Part shown: piece after piece, positions 39,938 to 49,068 of the stretch
How positions within the stretch are numbered: the first letter of the stretch is position 1
How the letters are laid out: the number at the start of each line of letters is the position of its first letter
NCBI GenBank assembly: GCA_023423695.1
Contig: JAFAFA010000008.1
Coordinates: 30,637 to 94,636, forward strand
DNA from: Pseudomonadota bacterium
GTDB lineage: Bacteria > Pseudomonadota > Alphaproteobacteria > Azospirillales > Azospirillaceae
Direction of reading: 5' to 3'
Length of the DNA stretch: 64,000 bases
The notes under the pieces: model-generated
The model's input: only the letters and a program-made list of their open reading frames with translations
What the model was told of the DNA's origin: nothing
The model's database searches: none
Program-made: the position numbers and the translations under genes

Positions 39938-40447
39938 TCAGCTGACCACGCGCCAGGTTCCGTCACCCTGCTGGCAGGCCGTGCCGAAGCCCTGCTGCGT
40001 GCGGCCCTGAACCACGATGGTGGTCTGGTATTCACGGCAGAGCTGGCCCTGCGGCCCGGTGCCCTCGCGCACCGGCGTGTAGCTGCCGTAATTGCCGGTA
40101 TCCGGATTGTTCCAGCGCACGGTGCTGCCGGTGGGCGCGCTGTAGGCGTTGACCGCCGCCTGCTGGGCGTAGCTCTGGTCGGCACGGTCGAGCGAGGCGC
40201 CCGCTGCATTGCCCAGCGCGGCACCCAGCAGCGTGCCGACGCCGACCGCCACCAGCTTGCCGCTGCCGCCGCCGAACCGCGAACCGGCCAAGCCGCCGAC
40301 CACGCCGCCCAGCACGGTGCCGGCCGTCTGCTTGTTGGCGCTGACACCGCCGTAGGAGTCGCCGTAGCCGGGCTGGGCACAGCCGGCGAGCGGGGCCGCG
40401 AGAAGGCTGGCGGACAGCGCGGCGGCGAGGAAGGGGCTGGCTTTCAT
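39938..40447 (-). CDS. Glycine-zipper outer-membrane lipoprotein (17-kDa antigen type)
   Basis: 169 residues from the ATG at 40447. The signal peptide ends in the lipobox LAGC (Cys about residue 23), so the protein is lipidated. Residues about 40-85 form a glycine zipper (GTVLGGVVGGLAGSRFGGGSG, then GTLLGAALGNAAGA), as in 17-kDa surface antigen/SlyB-like proteins. The C-terminal part has RWNNPDTGNYGSYTP and CREYQTTI, then GTACQQGDGTWRVV, typical of this group. Probably an envelope-stabilising lipoprotein. It is divergent from the acyl-CoA synthetase gene. Confidence 0.82.
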   Translation of the reverse strand: MKASPFLAAALSASLLAAPLAGCAQPGYGDSYGGVSANKQTAGTVLGGVVGGLAGSRFGGGSGKLVAVGVGTLLGAALGNAAGASLDRADQSYAQQAAVNAYSAPTGSTVRWNNPDTGNYGSYTPVREGTGPQGQLCREYQTTIVVQGRTQQGFGTACQQGDGTWRVVS

Positions 40448-40627
40448 GGTGACTCTCGTCCTGTTGGGTCCTGTTTGGATCGGCACGAAACCGTTCGTTC
40501 CTGACGCCATCAACATGGCAGACCCGCGACTTATTCCCGGTGCGTGACGCGGTGCCTCGCTTGCCCCTATGATCGGGTCAACGGCTCCGCAAAGGAATCG
40601 ACGACAAACCCTTGGGAGGGAACGAAC

Positions 40628-42244
40628 ATGCTGCCCAACGCGGACAGTTATGAAGGGGTGTCCCGCACCTTCGCCTGGCGCGTCCCCGACCGCTACAACA
40701 TCGGTGTCGACGTCTGCGACCGCTGGGCGGAGTCCGAGCCGGACCGCATCGCCCTGATCCACAAGCGGCGCGACGGCGGGTTCGAGGAATACCGCTTCTC
40801 CGACATCCGGGCCCTGTCCAACCGGTTCGCCAACGCGCTTGCCGCCCAGGGCGTCGGCCGCGGCGACCGTGTCGGCATCCTGCTGCCCCAGGCGCCCGAA
40901 ACCGCGGTCAGCCATGTCGCCGTCTACAAGCTGGGCGGAATAGCGGTGCCGCTGTTCTCGCTGTTCGGGGTGGAGGCGCTGGAGTACCGGCTGGCCAATT
41001 GCGGCGCCCGCGCGGTGGTGACCGACGCCGCCGGGGCGGCGAAGATCGCCCAGATCCGTGACCGGCTACCGGAACTGCGGGCGGTCTTCCGCATCGACGG
41101 CTCTGGACCCGGCTGCCTCGACTGGCACGCGCTGTGCGACGCGGCGTCGGACGACTTCGCCCCGGCCGACACCGGGCCCGACGACCCGGCCCTGATCATC
41201 TACACCTCCGGCACCACCGGCCAGCCGAAGGGGGCGCTGCATGCGCACCGGGTGCTGCTGGGCCATCTGCCCGGGGTGGAGATGTCGCACGACCTGTTCC
41301 CGCAGCCGGGCGACCGCATCTGGACGCCGGCGGACTGGGCGTGGATCGGCGGGCTGCTCGACGTGCTGCTGCCGGCCTGGCACCATGGCGTGACGGTGGT
41401 CTCCCACCGCTTCGAAAAGTTCGACGCGGAGTCCGCCTTCGCCCTGCTGGCCGAGTTCAAGGTGCGCAACGCCTTCCTGCCTCCGACGGCGCTGAAGATG
41501 ATGCGGGCGGTGAAGTCGCCGCGCGCACGCCACGCCATCGCCATGCGCTCCGTCGCCAGCGGCGGCGAGACCTTGGGCGCCGGGCTGCTCGACTGGGGGC
41601 GCGAGACCTTCGGCGTCACCATCAACGAGTTCTACGGCCAGACCGAATGCAACATGATCGTTTCCTCGGCCGCCATGCTGATGGCGCCGAAGCCCGGAAT
41701 CATGGGGCGCCCGGTTCCCGGCCATGACGTGGCGGTGATCGACGGGGAGGGCAACCGCCTGCCGCCGGGGCGGATCGGACTGATCGCGGTCCGGCGCCCG
41801 GACCCGGTGATGTTCCTCGGCTACTGGAACAACCCCGACGCCACCGCCGCCAAGTTCATCGGCGACTGGCTGGTCACCGGCGACCAGGGGGAGTTGGACG
41901 AGGACGGCTACATCCGCTTCGTCGGGCGCGACGACGACGTCATCACCTCGGCCGGCTACCGCATCGGTCCCGGCGAGATCGAGGATTGCCTGATCGGCCA
42001 TCCCGCCGTCCGCATGGCGGCGGTGGTCGGCGTTCCCGACCCGCTGCGGACGGAGATCGTCAAGGCCTTCGTCGTGCTGCAGGAGGGGGTGACGCCGGAC
42101 GAGGCGCTCGTGACCTCGATTCAGGAGCATGTGAAGACGCGGCTGGCCGCCCACGAATATCCCCGGGCCATCGAATTTCTCGAAAGCCTGCCCATGACCA
42201 CCACCGGCAAGATTATTCGCCGGGAGTTGAGGAACCGCTCGTAA
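40628..42244 (+). CDS. Acyl-CoA synthetase (AMP-forming, medium-chain/acetyl type)
   Basis: 538 residues from the ATG at 40628 behind GGGAGGGAACG. ANL motifs are IIYTSGTTGQPKGALH near 195, INEFYGQTECN near 335, WLVTGDQGELDEDGYIRFVGRDDDVI (about 417-442) and the acylation Lys in MTTTGKIIRREL near 525. The FEEYRF N-terminal pattern and TPADWAWIGGLLDVLLP are typical of the acetyl/medium-chain branch. Its relation to the nearby Liv-type importer suggests activation of an imported acid. It is separated from the TSUP gene by only 4 bp. Confidence 0.9.
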   Translation: MLPNADSYEGVSRTFAWRVPDRYNIGVDVCDRWAESEPDRIALIHKRRDGGFEEYRFSDIRALSNRFANALAAQGVGRGDRVGILLPQAPETAVSHVAVYKLGGIAVPLFSLFGVEALEYRLANCGARAVVTDAAGAAKIAQIRDRLPELRAVFRIDGSGPGCLDWHALCDAASDDFAPADTGPDDPALIIYTSGTTGQPKGALHAHRVLLGHLPGVEMSHDLFPQPGDRIWTPADWAWIGGLLDVLLPAWHHGVTVVSHRFEKFDAESAFALLAEFKVRNAFLPPTALKMMRAVKSPRARHAIAMRSVASGGETLGAGLLDWGRETFGVTINEFYGQTECNMIVSSAAMLMAPKPGIMGRPVPGHDVAVIDGEGNRLPPGRIGLIAVRRPDPVMFLGYWNNPDATAAKFIGDWLVTGDQGELDEDGYIRFVGRDDDVITSAGYRIGPGEIEDCLIGHPAVRMAAVVGVPDPLRTEIVKAFVVLQEGVTPDEALVTSIQEHVKTRLAAHEYPRAIEFLESLPMTTTGKIIRRELRNRS

Positions 42245-42248
42245 TATC

Positions 42249-42986
42249 ATGATCGAATTGATTTTATTGACTGCGGCCTTTCTGGCCGGGGCGATGAATG
42301 CCGTTGCCGGCGGGGGCAGTTTCCTGACCCTGCCGGCCCTGATCTATGCCGGGGTACCGCCGGTCGCCGCCAACGCCACCGGCACGGTCGCCCTGCTGCC
42401 CGGCTATGCCAGCGGTGTCTACGGCTACCGGCAGGATCTGACGCCTGTCGGCAATCTCAGCCTGCCATTGCTGTCCGTTGTCAGCCTCGCCGGCGGGCTG
42501 GCCGGGGCGGGCCTGCTGCTGGTGACGCCGGATTCGGTGTTCCGCGGCATCGTCCCCTGGCTGCTGCTGCTGGCGACCGGGCTGTTCGCCTTCGGCAACA
42601 TGCTGGCGCACCGGCTGCGCAGCCTCGGCCTTCACGGCAACGGGGCGCTGCTGGGCACGCTTTTCGCGGTGTCGGTCTACGGCGGCTATTTCAACGGCGG
42701 GCTCGGCATCCTGTTGCTGGCGCAGTTGAGCCTGTTCGGGATGACCGACCTCAATGCCATGAACGGGCTGAAGAACCTGTTCTCCGCCGTCCTGACCGCC
42801 ATCGCCGTTGTGGCCTATGCGGCCGGCGGGGCGGTGGAATGGCCGAAAGCGCTGCTGATGACGGTCGCGGCGGTCGCCGGCGGCTATGTCGGCGCGCGGG
42901 TGGGGCGGAAGATTCCCAAACCGGTGCTGCGGGCCGGCATCATCACCGTCGGATTGGTGATGAGCGCGGTGTTCTTCCTGAAATGA
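42249..42986 (+). CDS. TSUP family (TauE/SafE) membrane transporter
   Basis: 245 residues with seven to eight hydrophobic segments. The N-terminal FLAGAMNAVAGGGSFLTLPAL and the second-half LNAMNGLKNLFSAVLTAIAVV are the paired signatures of the TauE/SafE fold. Members export or import sulfonates, sulfite, acetate or related organic anions. Being 4 bp behind an acyl-CoA synthetase suggests an organic acid, but that is inference. livF follows after 56 bp. Confidence 0.88.
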   Translation: MIELILLTAAFLAGAMNAVAGGGSFLTLPALIYAGVPPVAANATGTVALLPGYASGVYGYRQDLTPVGNLSLPLLSVVSLAGGLAGAGLLLVTPDSVFRGIVPWLLLLATGLFAFGNMLAHRLRSLGLHGNGALLGTLFAVSVYGGYFNGGLGILLLAQLSLFGMTDLNAMNGLKNLFSAVLTAIAVVAYAAGGAVEWPKALLMTVAAVAGGYVGARVGRKIPKPVLRAGIITVGLVMSAVFFLK

Positions 42987-43042
42987 TCGCGCTATAGAGG
43001 GCGCCACCCGCCCTTGGCTCTGCTGCGACCGGATCCGTTGCC

Positions 43043-43747
43043 ATGCTGACCGTTTCCGACCTCGACCTGTACTATGGTGACGCCCAGGCGCTCGACGGCG
43101 TCACGCTGCAGGTGGCGGCGGGGGCGACCACCGCCATCGTCGGCGCCAACGGCGCGGGCAAGACCTCGCTGATCCGCGCCATTGCCGGCATCCTGAAGCC
43201 GGCCCGCGGAAGCATCCGCTTCAAGGACCGGGAGATCGCCGGCCTGCCCAGCCATGTCGTCTGCGATCTCGGCATCGGGCAGGTGGCGGAAGGCCGCCAG
43301 ATCTTTCCCAGCCTCAGCGTGCGGGAGAATCTGGAGATGGGCGCGGTCATTCCGCGGGCCCGCGCCACCGCCCGGCAGACCTACGACCGGGTGCTGGACC
43401 TATTCCCCCGCCTGCGCGAGCGGCTGGACCAGGCCGCCGGCACCCTGTCCGGCGGCGAGCAGCAGATGCTGGCGATCGGCCGATGCCTGATGGGCAAGCC
43501 CGACCTGATCATGTTCGACGAGCCGTCGCTCGGCCTGTCGCCGGCGCTGGTGCAGGAGCTGTTCCGCATCATCCGCGCGCTGGCGGCCGACGGGATGACG
43601 ATCATCCTCGTCGAACAGAATGTCGCGGCGTCGCTGCGGATCGCCGGGCAGGCCTATGTGCTGGAGAACGGCCGGGTGGTGCTGTCGGGAAGCGGCGAGG
43701 CGCTGCTGGCCGATCCGGCGGTGAAGCAGGCCTATCTGGGGCTGTAG
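43043..43747 (+). CDS. livF: Branched-chain-type ABC importer ATPase LivF (second set)
   Basis: 234 residues. Walker A GANGAGKTSLIR, signature LSGGEQQMLAIGRCLM and Walker B LIMFDEPSLGLSP are intact, followed by VEQNVAASLRIA. Its matching permeases and LivG are not adjacent: they start at 46448, with two unrelated genes between. It is transcribed with the acyl-CoA synthetase and TSUP genes. Confidence 0.9.
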   Translation: MLTVSDLDLYYGDAQALDGVTLQVAAGATTAIVGANGAGKTSLIRAIAGILKPARGSIRFKDREIAGLPSHVVCDLGIGQVAEGRQIFPSLSVRENLEMGAVIPRARATARQTYDRVLDLFPRLRERLDQAAGTLSGGEQQMLAIGRCLMGKPDLIMFDEPSLGLSPALVQELFRIIRALAADGMTIILVEQNVAASLRIAGQAYVLENGRVVLSGSGEALLADPAVKQAYLGL

Positions 43748-43795
43748 CGGAGAAGGGGGCACTACACCCCCCGCCCGCGGCCCGCTGCCGATCCG

Positions 43796-45073
43796 TCAGA
43801 ACAGCCCCTGCGCCTCGCGGGCATAGTCCAGCAGCTTCTCCACCGACCGGGAGCCGAAGGAGAATGGGCGGAAACGCGCCTGCGCCTCGGCCGGCCAGCC
43901 GGCGGCGCTGTCCTCCGGTGCGTAGCCCAGCAGAATCGTGGCAAGCGAGGCAGGCAGGCCGCTCGAGGTGGGCAGGAACACCACCGGACGGCTGCGCGCG
44001 AACAGGTCGGCCACGGTGTTGGAACCGCCGAAGGCGACGATCACGTCGGGATCGAATCGCTCCACCGCGTCGACGATGGCGGTCAGCTTTTCCTCGTCGA
44101 ACCGGGGCTGGGGGAAGGACAGCATGCGCACCGCCGCGCCATGGGCGGCGATGGTCTGCTCCCCGTCATACTCCTCGGTGACGTTGTAGCTGTACTCCGG
44201 AACGAAACCGTTCTCGCCCGACACCGCCATGGCATTGGGGTTCACGATCAGCACCTCGCAGCCCCGGTCGTCCTGCAGCCGGCGGGCGTAGTCGAAGGCG
44301 TCGGCGGTGGGTTGGTGCCCCTCGCCCAGCATCTGGTTGGTGATCAGCACCACGCGCTTCACCTCGCTGCGCGGGGCCGCCCTGCGCAGCTTAGGTTCCA
44401 GCCCATAGCGGCGCGCCGTCTCCTCCACCAGCAGGCGGTAGAAGCGGCGGAACTCGCCATTGGTGAAGGCGCCGACATCGCCCTTGCGGACGTCGCCCTG
44501 GAACAGCCGCATGGCGATGCCCCAGTATGCGTAATGAAGCGACGGCACGGAAAAGCGCAGGGGATCGTCCAGCACCGCGTTGACCAGAGTGCGGTAGTGG
44601 GCGATGTCGCCGGTCAGCAGGAACAGCAGCGACTGGCGCCGCATCACGTCGCCCATGGCATAGCGGGCATCGACCTCCTCCGCTGCCGCGGCACGGATGT
44701 CGTCGTCATAACGGCGGATCAGGTTGGCCAGCGCCCCGACATTGCCCCAGCCCTCTCCCTCGTTGGTCAGCAGGCTGAGCGCGCGGGCGAAACTCAGCGC
44801 CGCTTCACGCTGGCGGCCGCAGGCGTGCAGGGCGTGTCCCAGATTGGCATGGAACAGGGGAGAGCCGTCGTCGCCGGCCACGGCCTGGGCGATTCGGTCC
44901 ACCGCCTCCTCGGCCCGGCCGGATTGCAGGGCGATAACCCCAAGCAGATGCAGGGCGTCCGGATGGCCGGGCGACGCGTCCAGCACGTCGCGGTACAGGC
45001 GCTCCGCCTCCGCGGTGCGGCCGGCGCGGTGATGTTCCGTCGCGACGGCCAACGTCTGCTCGATCTGGTCCAT
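43796..45073 (-). CDS. TPR protein with partial GT-B-like C-terminal domain
   Basis: 425 residues from the ATG at 45073. TPR units fill about 1-110 (A..LYRDVLDASPGHPDALHLLGVIAL). A helical middle follows, and from about 245 comes a Rossmann-like segment (VKRVVLITNQMLGEGHQPTADAFDYARRL, then VDAVERFDPDVIVAFGGSN) resembling the N-terminal half of a GT-B glycosyltransferase. The protein stops soon after PTSSGLPASLATILLGY, where a second Rossmann half would be expected, so it may be shortened. It separates livF from livHMG on the opposite strand. Function unknown, possibly glycosylation. Confidence 0.75.
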   Translation of the reverse strand: MDQIEQTLAVATEHHRAGRTAEAERLYRDVLDASPGHPDALHLLGVIALQSGRAEEAVDRIAQAVAGDDGSPLFHANLGHALHACGRQREAALSFARALSLLTNEGEGWGNVGALANLIRRYDDDIRAAAAEEVDARYAMGDVMRRQSLLFLLTGDIAHYRTLVNAVLDDPLRFSVPSLHYAYWGIAMRLFQGDVRKGDVGAFTNGEFRRFYRLLVEETARRYGLEPKLRRAAPRSEVKRVVLITNQMLGEGHQPTADAFDYARRLQDDRGCEVLIVNPNAMAVSGENGFVPEYSYNVTEEYDGEQTIAAHGAAVRMLSFPQPRFDEEKLTAIVDAVERFDPDVIVAFGGSNTVADLFARSRPVVFLPTSSGLPASLATILLGYAPEDSAAGWPAEAQARFRPFSFGSRSVEKLLDYAREAQGLF

Positions 45074-45170
45074 GATGCACGTCCTCGCTGTCGGGGCGGC
45101 CCCCATCCCCCGGAAGCCGTCGTCCCCTGCTGTTTACCCTGTTTTAGGAGACACGCGATCAACTTTCCGC

Positions 45171-46334
45171 ATGCGTGGATCTACGACCATTCGGAGAGGC
45201 GGCGGCCAAGGCGCCGTCCCCCGCCCGACAACAGCCCTCGGGCCCATCCTGGCACGGTGCCTTTTGTGGGGGCTTGCAGCCCTCTGCATCGCCATCGGCG
45301 CGCCGGTTGCCCCGACGGCGGCACAGAGTGCTGCCCCGGCGGCGGGGGAGATCGCAGGCGATGGGCCGTCGATCGCCATAAGCCTTGCCGACCGCCGGCT
45401 GTACCTGACCGGGGCGGACGGCGCGACCCGCAGCTTTCCGGTCGCCATCGGCCGCCCCGGCGTTCCGATTCCCGTCGGCGACAGCGCCATCCTGCGCAAG
45501 CGCCGCGACCCGACCTGGAGGCCGACCGCCAACCAGCGGCGCGAAAAGCCGTCACTGCCGCGGTCGGTGCCGCCCGGGCCGAACAACCCGCTGGGCAAAT
45601 TCGCACTCGACCTCGGCTGGCCGGCCATCGCCATCCACGGCACTAACGATCCGGAGTCCGTGGGACGGCAGGCCAGCGGCGGCTGTTTCCGCATGCTGCC
45701 CGCCGACATCGAAACCGTCTTCGCCGCGGCGGAGGTCGGGACCCCGGTGCGGGTGGTGCGGGACTCGCTGGGGGGAAACCCGCCGAAGCCAACGGCGGTT
45801 CAGCCGGCGAGAACGCTTCCCGTCGCGGCCGTAGCCGCACCTTCAGCCACACCGCGACCGCAGAAACCGTTGCCAATCCCTGCCGCCGCCGCGGCCGCGC
45901 AGGTGTCGCCACCGCAGTCGTCCCCAAAGCCGGCCCCACAGCCGCCCCCGGAGCCGCCCCCTGAGCCGCCGGCCCAGCCTGTAGCCGATCCGCGTTGCCC
46001 AACGGTCACGGCCCCGCTCCGGCGGATGATCTGCGATGTGCCGGCGCTTGCCTTGCAGGATGGCCGTGCCCGCGGTGCGCAGGAGCGCTTCCTGGCCGGC
46101 ATCGCCGATCCGGCCGCCCGCGCCGCCGCGGCCTACGACCTGATCCAGGAGGAGCGGCGCTTCCACGAGAGGATCGCCGCGCTTTGCTGGATCCGCAGCG
46201 GAACGGAAGGCGACCCGGCTGTCGCAGCATCGGCGCGATCCTGCCTGACCGCCGCGCTCGACCGCCGGCTTGACGATGTGGCGGAGCGGATCGCGGCATT
46301 GCGCGGCAGCGCTCGGCTGGCGGCCCGGCCATAG
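45171..46334 (+). CDS. L,D-transpeptidase (YkuD) with C-terminal LprI-like domain
   Basis: 387 residues from the ATG at 45171; the ribosome site is poor, so the start could shift. An N-terminal signal or anchor (about 25-52) leads to a YkuD domain with His156 (AIHGTNDP) and Cys172 (SGGCFRM). This marks a periplasmic cysteine transpeptidase that cross-links peptidoglycan or attaches proteins to it. A proline-rich linker (about 215-275) precedes a Cys-containing helical domain (RCPTVTAPLRRMICDVPALA to SCLTAALDRR) resembling LprI/DUF1311 lysozyme-inhibitor domains. This combination is uncommon. Confidence 0.85.
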   Translation: MRGSTTIRRGGGQGAVPRPTTALGPILARCLLWGLAALCIAIGAPVAPTAAQSAAPAAGEIAGDGPSIAISLADRRLYLTGADGATRSFPVAIGRPGVPIPVGDSAILRKRRDPTWRPTANQRREKPSLPRSVPPGPNNPLGKFALDLGWPAIAIHGTNDPESVGRQASGGCFRMLPADIETVFAAAEVGTPVRVVRDSLGGNPPKPTAVQPARTLPVAAVAAPSATPRPQKPLPIPAAAAAAQVSPPQSSPKPAPQPPPEPPPEPPAQPVADPRCPTVTAPLRRMICDVPALALQDGRARGAQERFLAGIADPAARAAAAYDLIQEERRFHERIAALCWIRSGTEGDPAVAASARSCLTAALDRRLDDVAERIAALRGSARLAARP

Positions 46335-46447
46335 GAAAGGCGATCAGAACCGTCGAATCGCACCACGGCATCGTCATTCTGGACTTGCCTGCATCCCCCT
46401 TGGGCTGCTAACCCGCAGAACCTCACCGTTCGGACAATCCGCCACCC

Positions 46448-47317
46448 ATGCCGATCGACTATTATTTGAACATCGCGGCTTCCGGGCTGCTGACCGGCTT
46501 GGTCTATGGGCTGGCGGCGCTGGGGCTATCGGTCATCTTCGGCGTGGTGCGCGTCGTCAACTTCGCCCATGGCGAGATGATGGTGGCGGGCATGTACGGC
46601 GCCGTGCTGCTGGGCGGCTGGTGGGGGCTCGACCCGCTGCTGTCGGCGCCGGTCATGGCGGCGCTGCTGTTCGCCTGCGGCTGGCTTCTGCAGCGCGGAC
46701 TGGTGAACAAGTTCGTCGAGCGGCCGGAGCACATGCAGTTCATCCTGCTGCTCGGCATCGCCACCATCCTGGTCAACGCCATGCTGATGCTGTTCGGCCC
46801 GGATGCCCGCAACGTCCAGGTGCCCTACAGCTTCGACACGGTGGAGATCGGGCCGATGCTGCTGGACGCCGTACGGCTGCGCGCCGGGGCGGCGGCCATC
46901 GTGGTGGCGGCGGCGCTGTTCGCCTTCTTCCGCTTCAGCCGCACCGGCAAGGCGATCCGCGCCTGCGCCGACAATCCGCTGGGCGCCCGCGTGGTCGGGC
47001 TGAACATCGACGGGCTTTATGCCCTGACCTTCGGCATCGGTGCCGCGGTGGTCGGGGTGGCCGGCGCGCTGATGACGCTGCTGGTCGATGCCCGGCCGCA
47101 GTTGGCCCCGGAATACACGCTGCTCAGCTTCATCATCGTCATCGTCGGTGGGCTGGGCAGCCTGCCCGGCGCGCTGCTGGGCGGCGTGCTGATCGGCGTG
47201 TCCGAGGCGCTGGCCGGCTTCCTGCTGACGCCGTCCCTGAAATCCCTGTTCAGCTACGGGGTGCTGATCGTGGTTCTGCTGCTGCGCCCGCAAGGGCTGT
47301 TGGGGAAACGGTCATGA
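46448..47317 (+). CDS. livH: Branched-chain-type ABC importer permease LivH (second set)
   Basis: 289 residues, about eight membrane segments. Signatures GLVYGLAALGLSVIFGVVRVVNFAHGEMMV (residues about 18-47) and GGLGSLPGALLGG (about 236-248) are typical. It begins 113 bp after the transpeptidase gene and ends in an ATGA overlap with livM. No binding-protein gene accompanies this set. Confidence 0.92.
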   Translation: MPIDYYLNIAASGLLTGLVYGLAALGLSVIFGVVRVVNFAHGEMMVAGMYGAVLLGGWWGLDPLLSAPVMAALLFACGWLLQRGLVNKFVERPEHMQFILLLGIATILVNAMLMLFGPDARNVQVPYSFDTVEIGPMLLDAVRLRAGAAAIVVAAALFAFFRFSRTGKAIRACADNPLGARVVGLNIDGLYALTFGIGAAVVGVAGALMTLLVDARPQLAPEYTLLSFIIVIVGGLGSLPGALLGGVLIGVSEALAGFLLTPSLKSLFSYGVLIVVLLLRPQGLLGKRS

Positions 47318-48333
47318 TCGGCCTGTCGGGAGTGGGTTTTTCGGGAGTGACGGGCCGCGGGATGGTCCTGCTTGCCCTGACGGCGCTGGGGCTGGCGGTG
47401 GCGCCGCTCTTCGCCGACCGCTATCTGGTGTCGGTGCTGACCACGGTGCTGTGGTTCGCCTATGTCGGGCAGGCCTGGAACGTGATGATGGGCTTTTCCG
47501 GCCTGCTGTCGCTGGGCCATGCGCTGTATGTCGGGCTGGGCGCCTATGTCAGCGCCGCGCTGTTCGTCCATTTCGGCATCGGCCCGTGGGCCGGCATGAT
47601 CCTGGCAATGCTGGTCGCGGTGGCGGCCGGCTGCGCCATCGGCTTCCTGGGCTTCCGCTTCGGGGTGAAGGGCGTGCATTTCGCCCTGCTGACCATCGCC
47701 TTCGCCGAGGTGGCGCGAATCGGCTTCGACCACATCACCTGGGTCGGTGGCTCCGGCGGCTTCTTTTTGCCGGTGGAGGCAGGGGTCAGCGACCCGCTGA
47801 ACCTGCGCGGCTCGCCCCTGCTGTTCTACTATGTGGCGCTTGCACTGGTTCTGGGCGCGCTGGTCCTCTCTCGCGTGCTTCTGCACAGCCGGCTCGGCTA
47901 CCAGTGGCTGGCGGTGCGCGAGGAGCCGGACGCGGCGGAGGCGTCGGGCGTCGACCTGTTCCGCGCCCGCATGACCGCGGTGGCGGTGTCGGCCGCCCTG
48001 ACCGCGCTGGGCGGCGTGTTCCAGGCCTTCTATTTCAACAACCTGTTCCCGGAGCAGGTCTTTTCCATGGGCCGCTCCATCGAGATCATCCTGCCGGCCA
48101 TCGTCGGCGGCATCGGCACGCTGGTCGGCCCGATCCTGGGCGCCTTCATCCTGACGCCGCTGGGCGAACTGCTGACCTTCCTGATCGAGGCCGGCGGGCT
48201 GGACCTGCCGGGGCTGAAGCAACTGTTCTACGGCGTGGCGCTGGTGGTGATCGTGGTGTTCCGGCCGGAGGGCGTGTGGCCCTGGCTGGCCCGCCGCCTG
48301 CGTCTTGTCCGCCAGCCGGGGGAGGGCGCCTGA
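47314..48333 (+). CDS. livM: Branched-chain-type ABC importer permease LivM (second set)
   Basis: 339 residues from the ATG overlapping the livH stop; the longer open frame upstream belongs to another reading frame of livH. Signatures are WNVMMGFSGLLSLGHALYVGLGAYVS (about 49-74), the coupling segment LGYQWLAVREEPDAAEASGVD and VGGIGTLVGPILGA near the end. The livG ATG lies one base after the stop. Confidence 0.92.
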   Translation: MIGLSGVGFSGVTGRGMVLLALTALGLAVAPLFADRYLVSVLTTVLWFAYVGQAWNVMMGFSGLLSLGHALYVGLGAYVSAALFVHFGIGPWAGMILAMLVAVAAGCAIGFLGFRFGVKGVHFALLTIAFAEVARIGFDHITWVGGSGGFFLPVEAGVSDPLNLRGSPLLFYYVALALVLGALVLSRVLLHSRLGYQWLAVREEPDAAEASGVDLFRARMTAVAVSAALTALGGVFQAFYFNNLFPEQVFSMGRSIEIILPAIVGGIGTLVGPILGAFILTPLGELLTFLIEAGGLDLPGLKQLFYGVALVVIVVFRPEGVWPWLARRLRLVRQPGEGA

Positions 48334-48334
48334 G

Positions 48335-49063
48335 ATGACCGCACTGCTCGAGGTCGAGGGCCTGTCCAAGCGCTTCCGAGGGCTGAAGGCGGTGTCCGAC
48401 GTCAGCTTCACCGTGCCGCAGGGGCGCATCCTCGCCCTGATCGGCCCGAACGGCGCCGGCAAGACCACCACCTTCAACCTGATCGCCGGCGTCTTTCCGC
48501 CCGATGAGGGGCGCGTCACGCTGAAGGGCCGTTCCCTCACCGGGCTGAAGCCGAACCAGGTCTGCGCCGCCGGGATCGGCCGCACTTTCCAGATCGTCAA
48601 GCCGTTCGGCCAACTGACGGTGGAGGAGAATGTCGTCGTCGGCGCGCTCGCTCGCGAGAGTTCGGTGGAGACCGCGCGCCATCAGGCCCGCGCCGTGCTG
48701 GAGCGGCTGGAGCTTGCCGATCAGGCCAACCGGCCGGCGCGCAGCCTGACGCTGCCCGACCGCAAGCGGCTGGAGGTCGCCCGCGCGCTGGCCACCCGTC
48801 CGACCCTGCTTCTGCTGGACGAGGTTCTGGCCGGTCTGCGCCCGACCGAGGTCGACCGCATGGTCGGGGTCCTGCGCGACCTGAACCGCCGCGAAGGCCT
48901 GACCATCCTGATGATCGAGCATGTGATGCGCGCGGTGATGGCGCTGTCCGACCGCGTCGTCGTGCTGGACCATGGCGAGAAGATCGCCGACGGCGCCCCG
49001 GCGGAGGTCGTGGCCGACCCCCGCGTGGTCGAATCCTACCTGGGGGCCGAGGCGCTGGACTGA
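48335..49063 (+). CDS. livG: Branched-chain-type ABC importer ATPase LivG (second set)
   Basis: 242 residues from the ATG at 48335, one base after the livM stop. Walker A GPNGAGKTTTFN, Walker B LLLLDEVLAGL and the switch MIEHVM are clear. The signature loop is LTLPDRKRLEVARALA instead of LSGGQ, as usual in this LivG subgroup. It is convergent with the GH16-like gene, 5 bp apart. The partner ATPase is presumably the livF at 43043. Confidence 0.92.
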   Translation: MTALLEVEGLSKRFRGLKAVSDVSFTVPQGRILALIGPNGAGKTTTFNLIAGVFPPDEGRVTLKGRSLTGLKPNQVCAAGIGRTFQIVKPFGQLTVEENVVVGALARESSVETARHQARAVLERLELADQANRPARSLTLPDRKRLEVARALATRPTLLLLDEVLAGLRPTEVDRMVGVLRDLNRREGLTILMIEHVMRAVMALSDRVVVLDHGEKIADGAPAEVVADPRVVESYLGAEALD

Positions 49064-49068
49064 ACTCC

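Noticed and set aside
46270..47313. Long open frame upstream of the second livM as an N-terminal extension
   Set aside because: It overlaps the whole livH gene in another frame, has no domain, and the ATGA junction gives a normal livM start.
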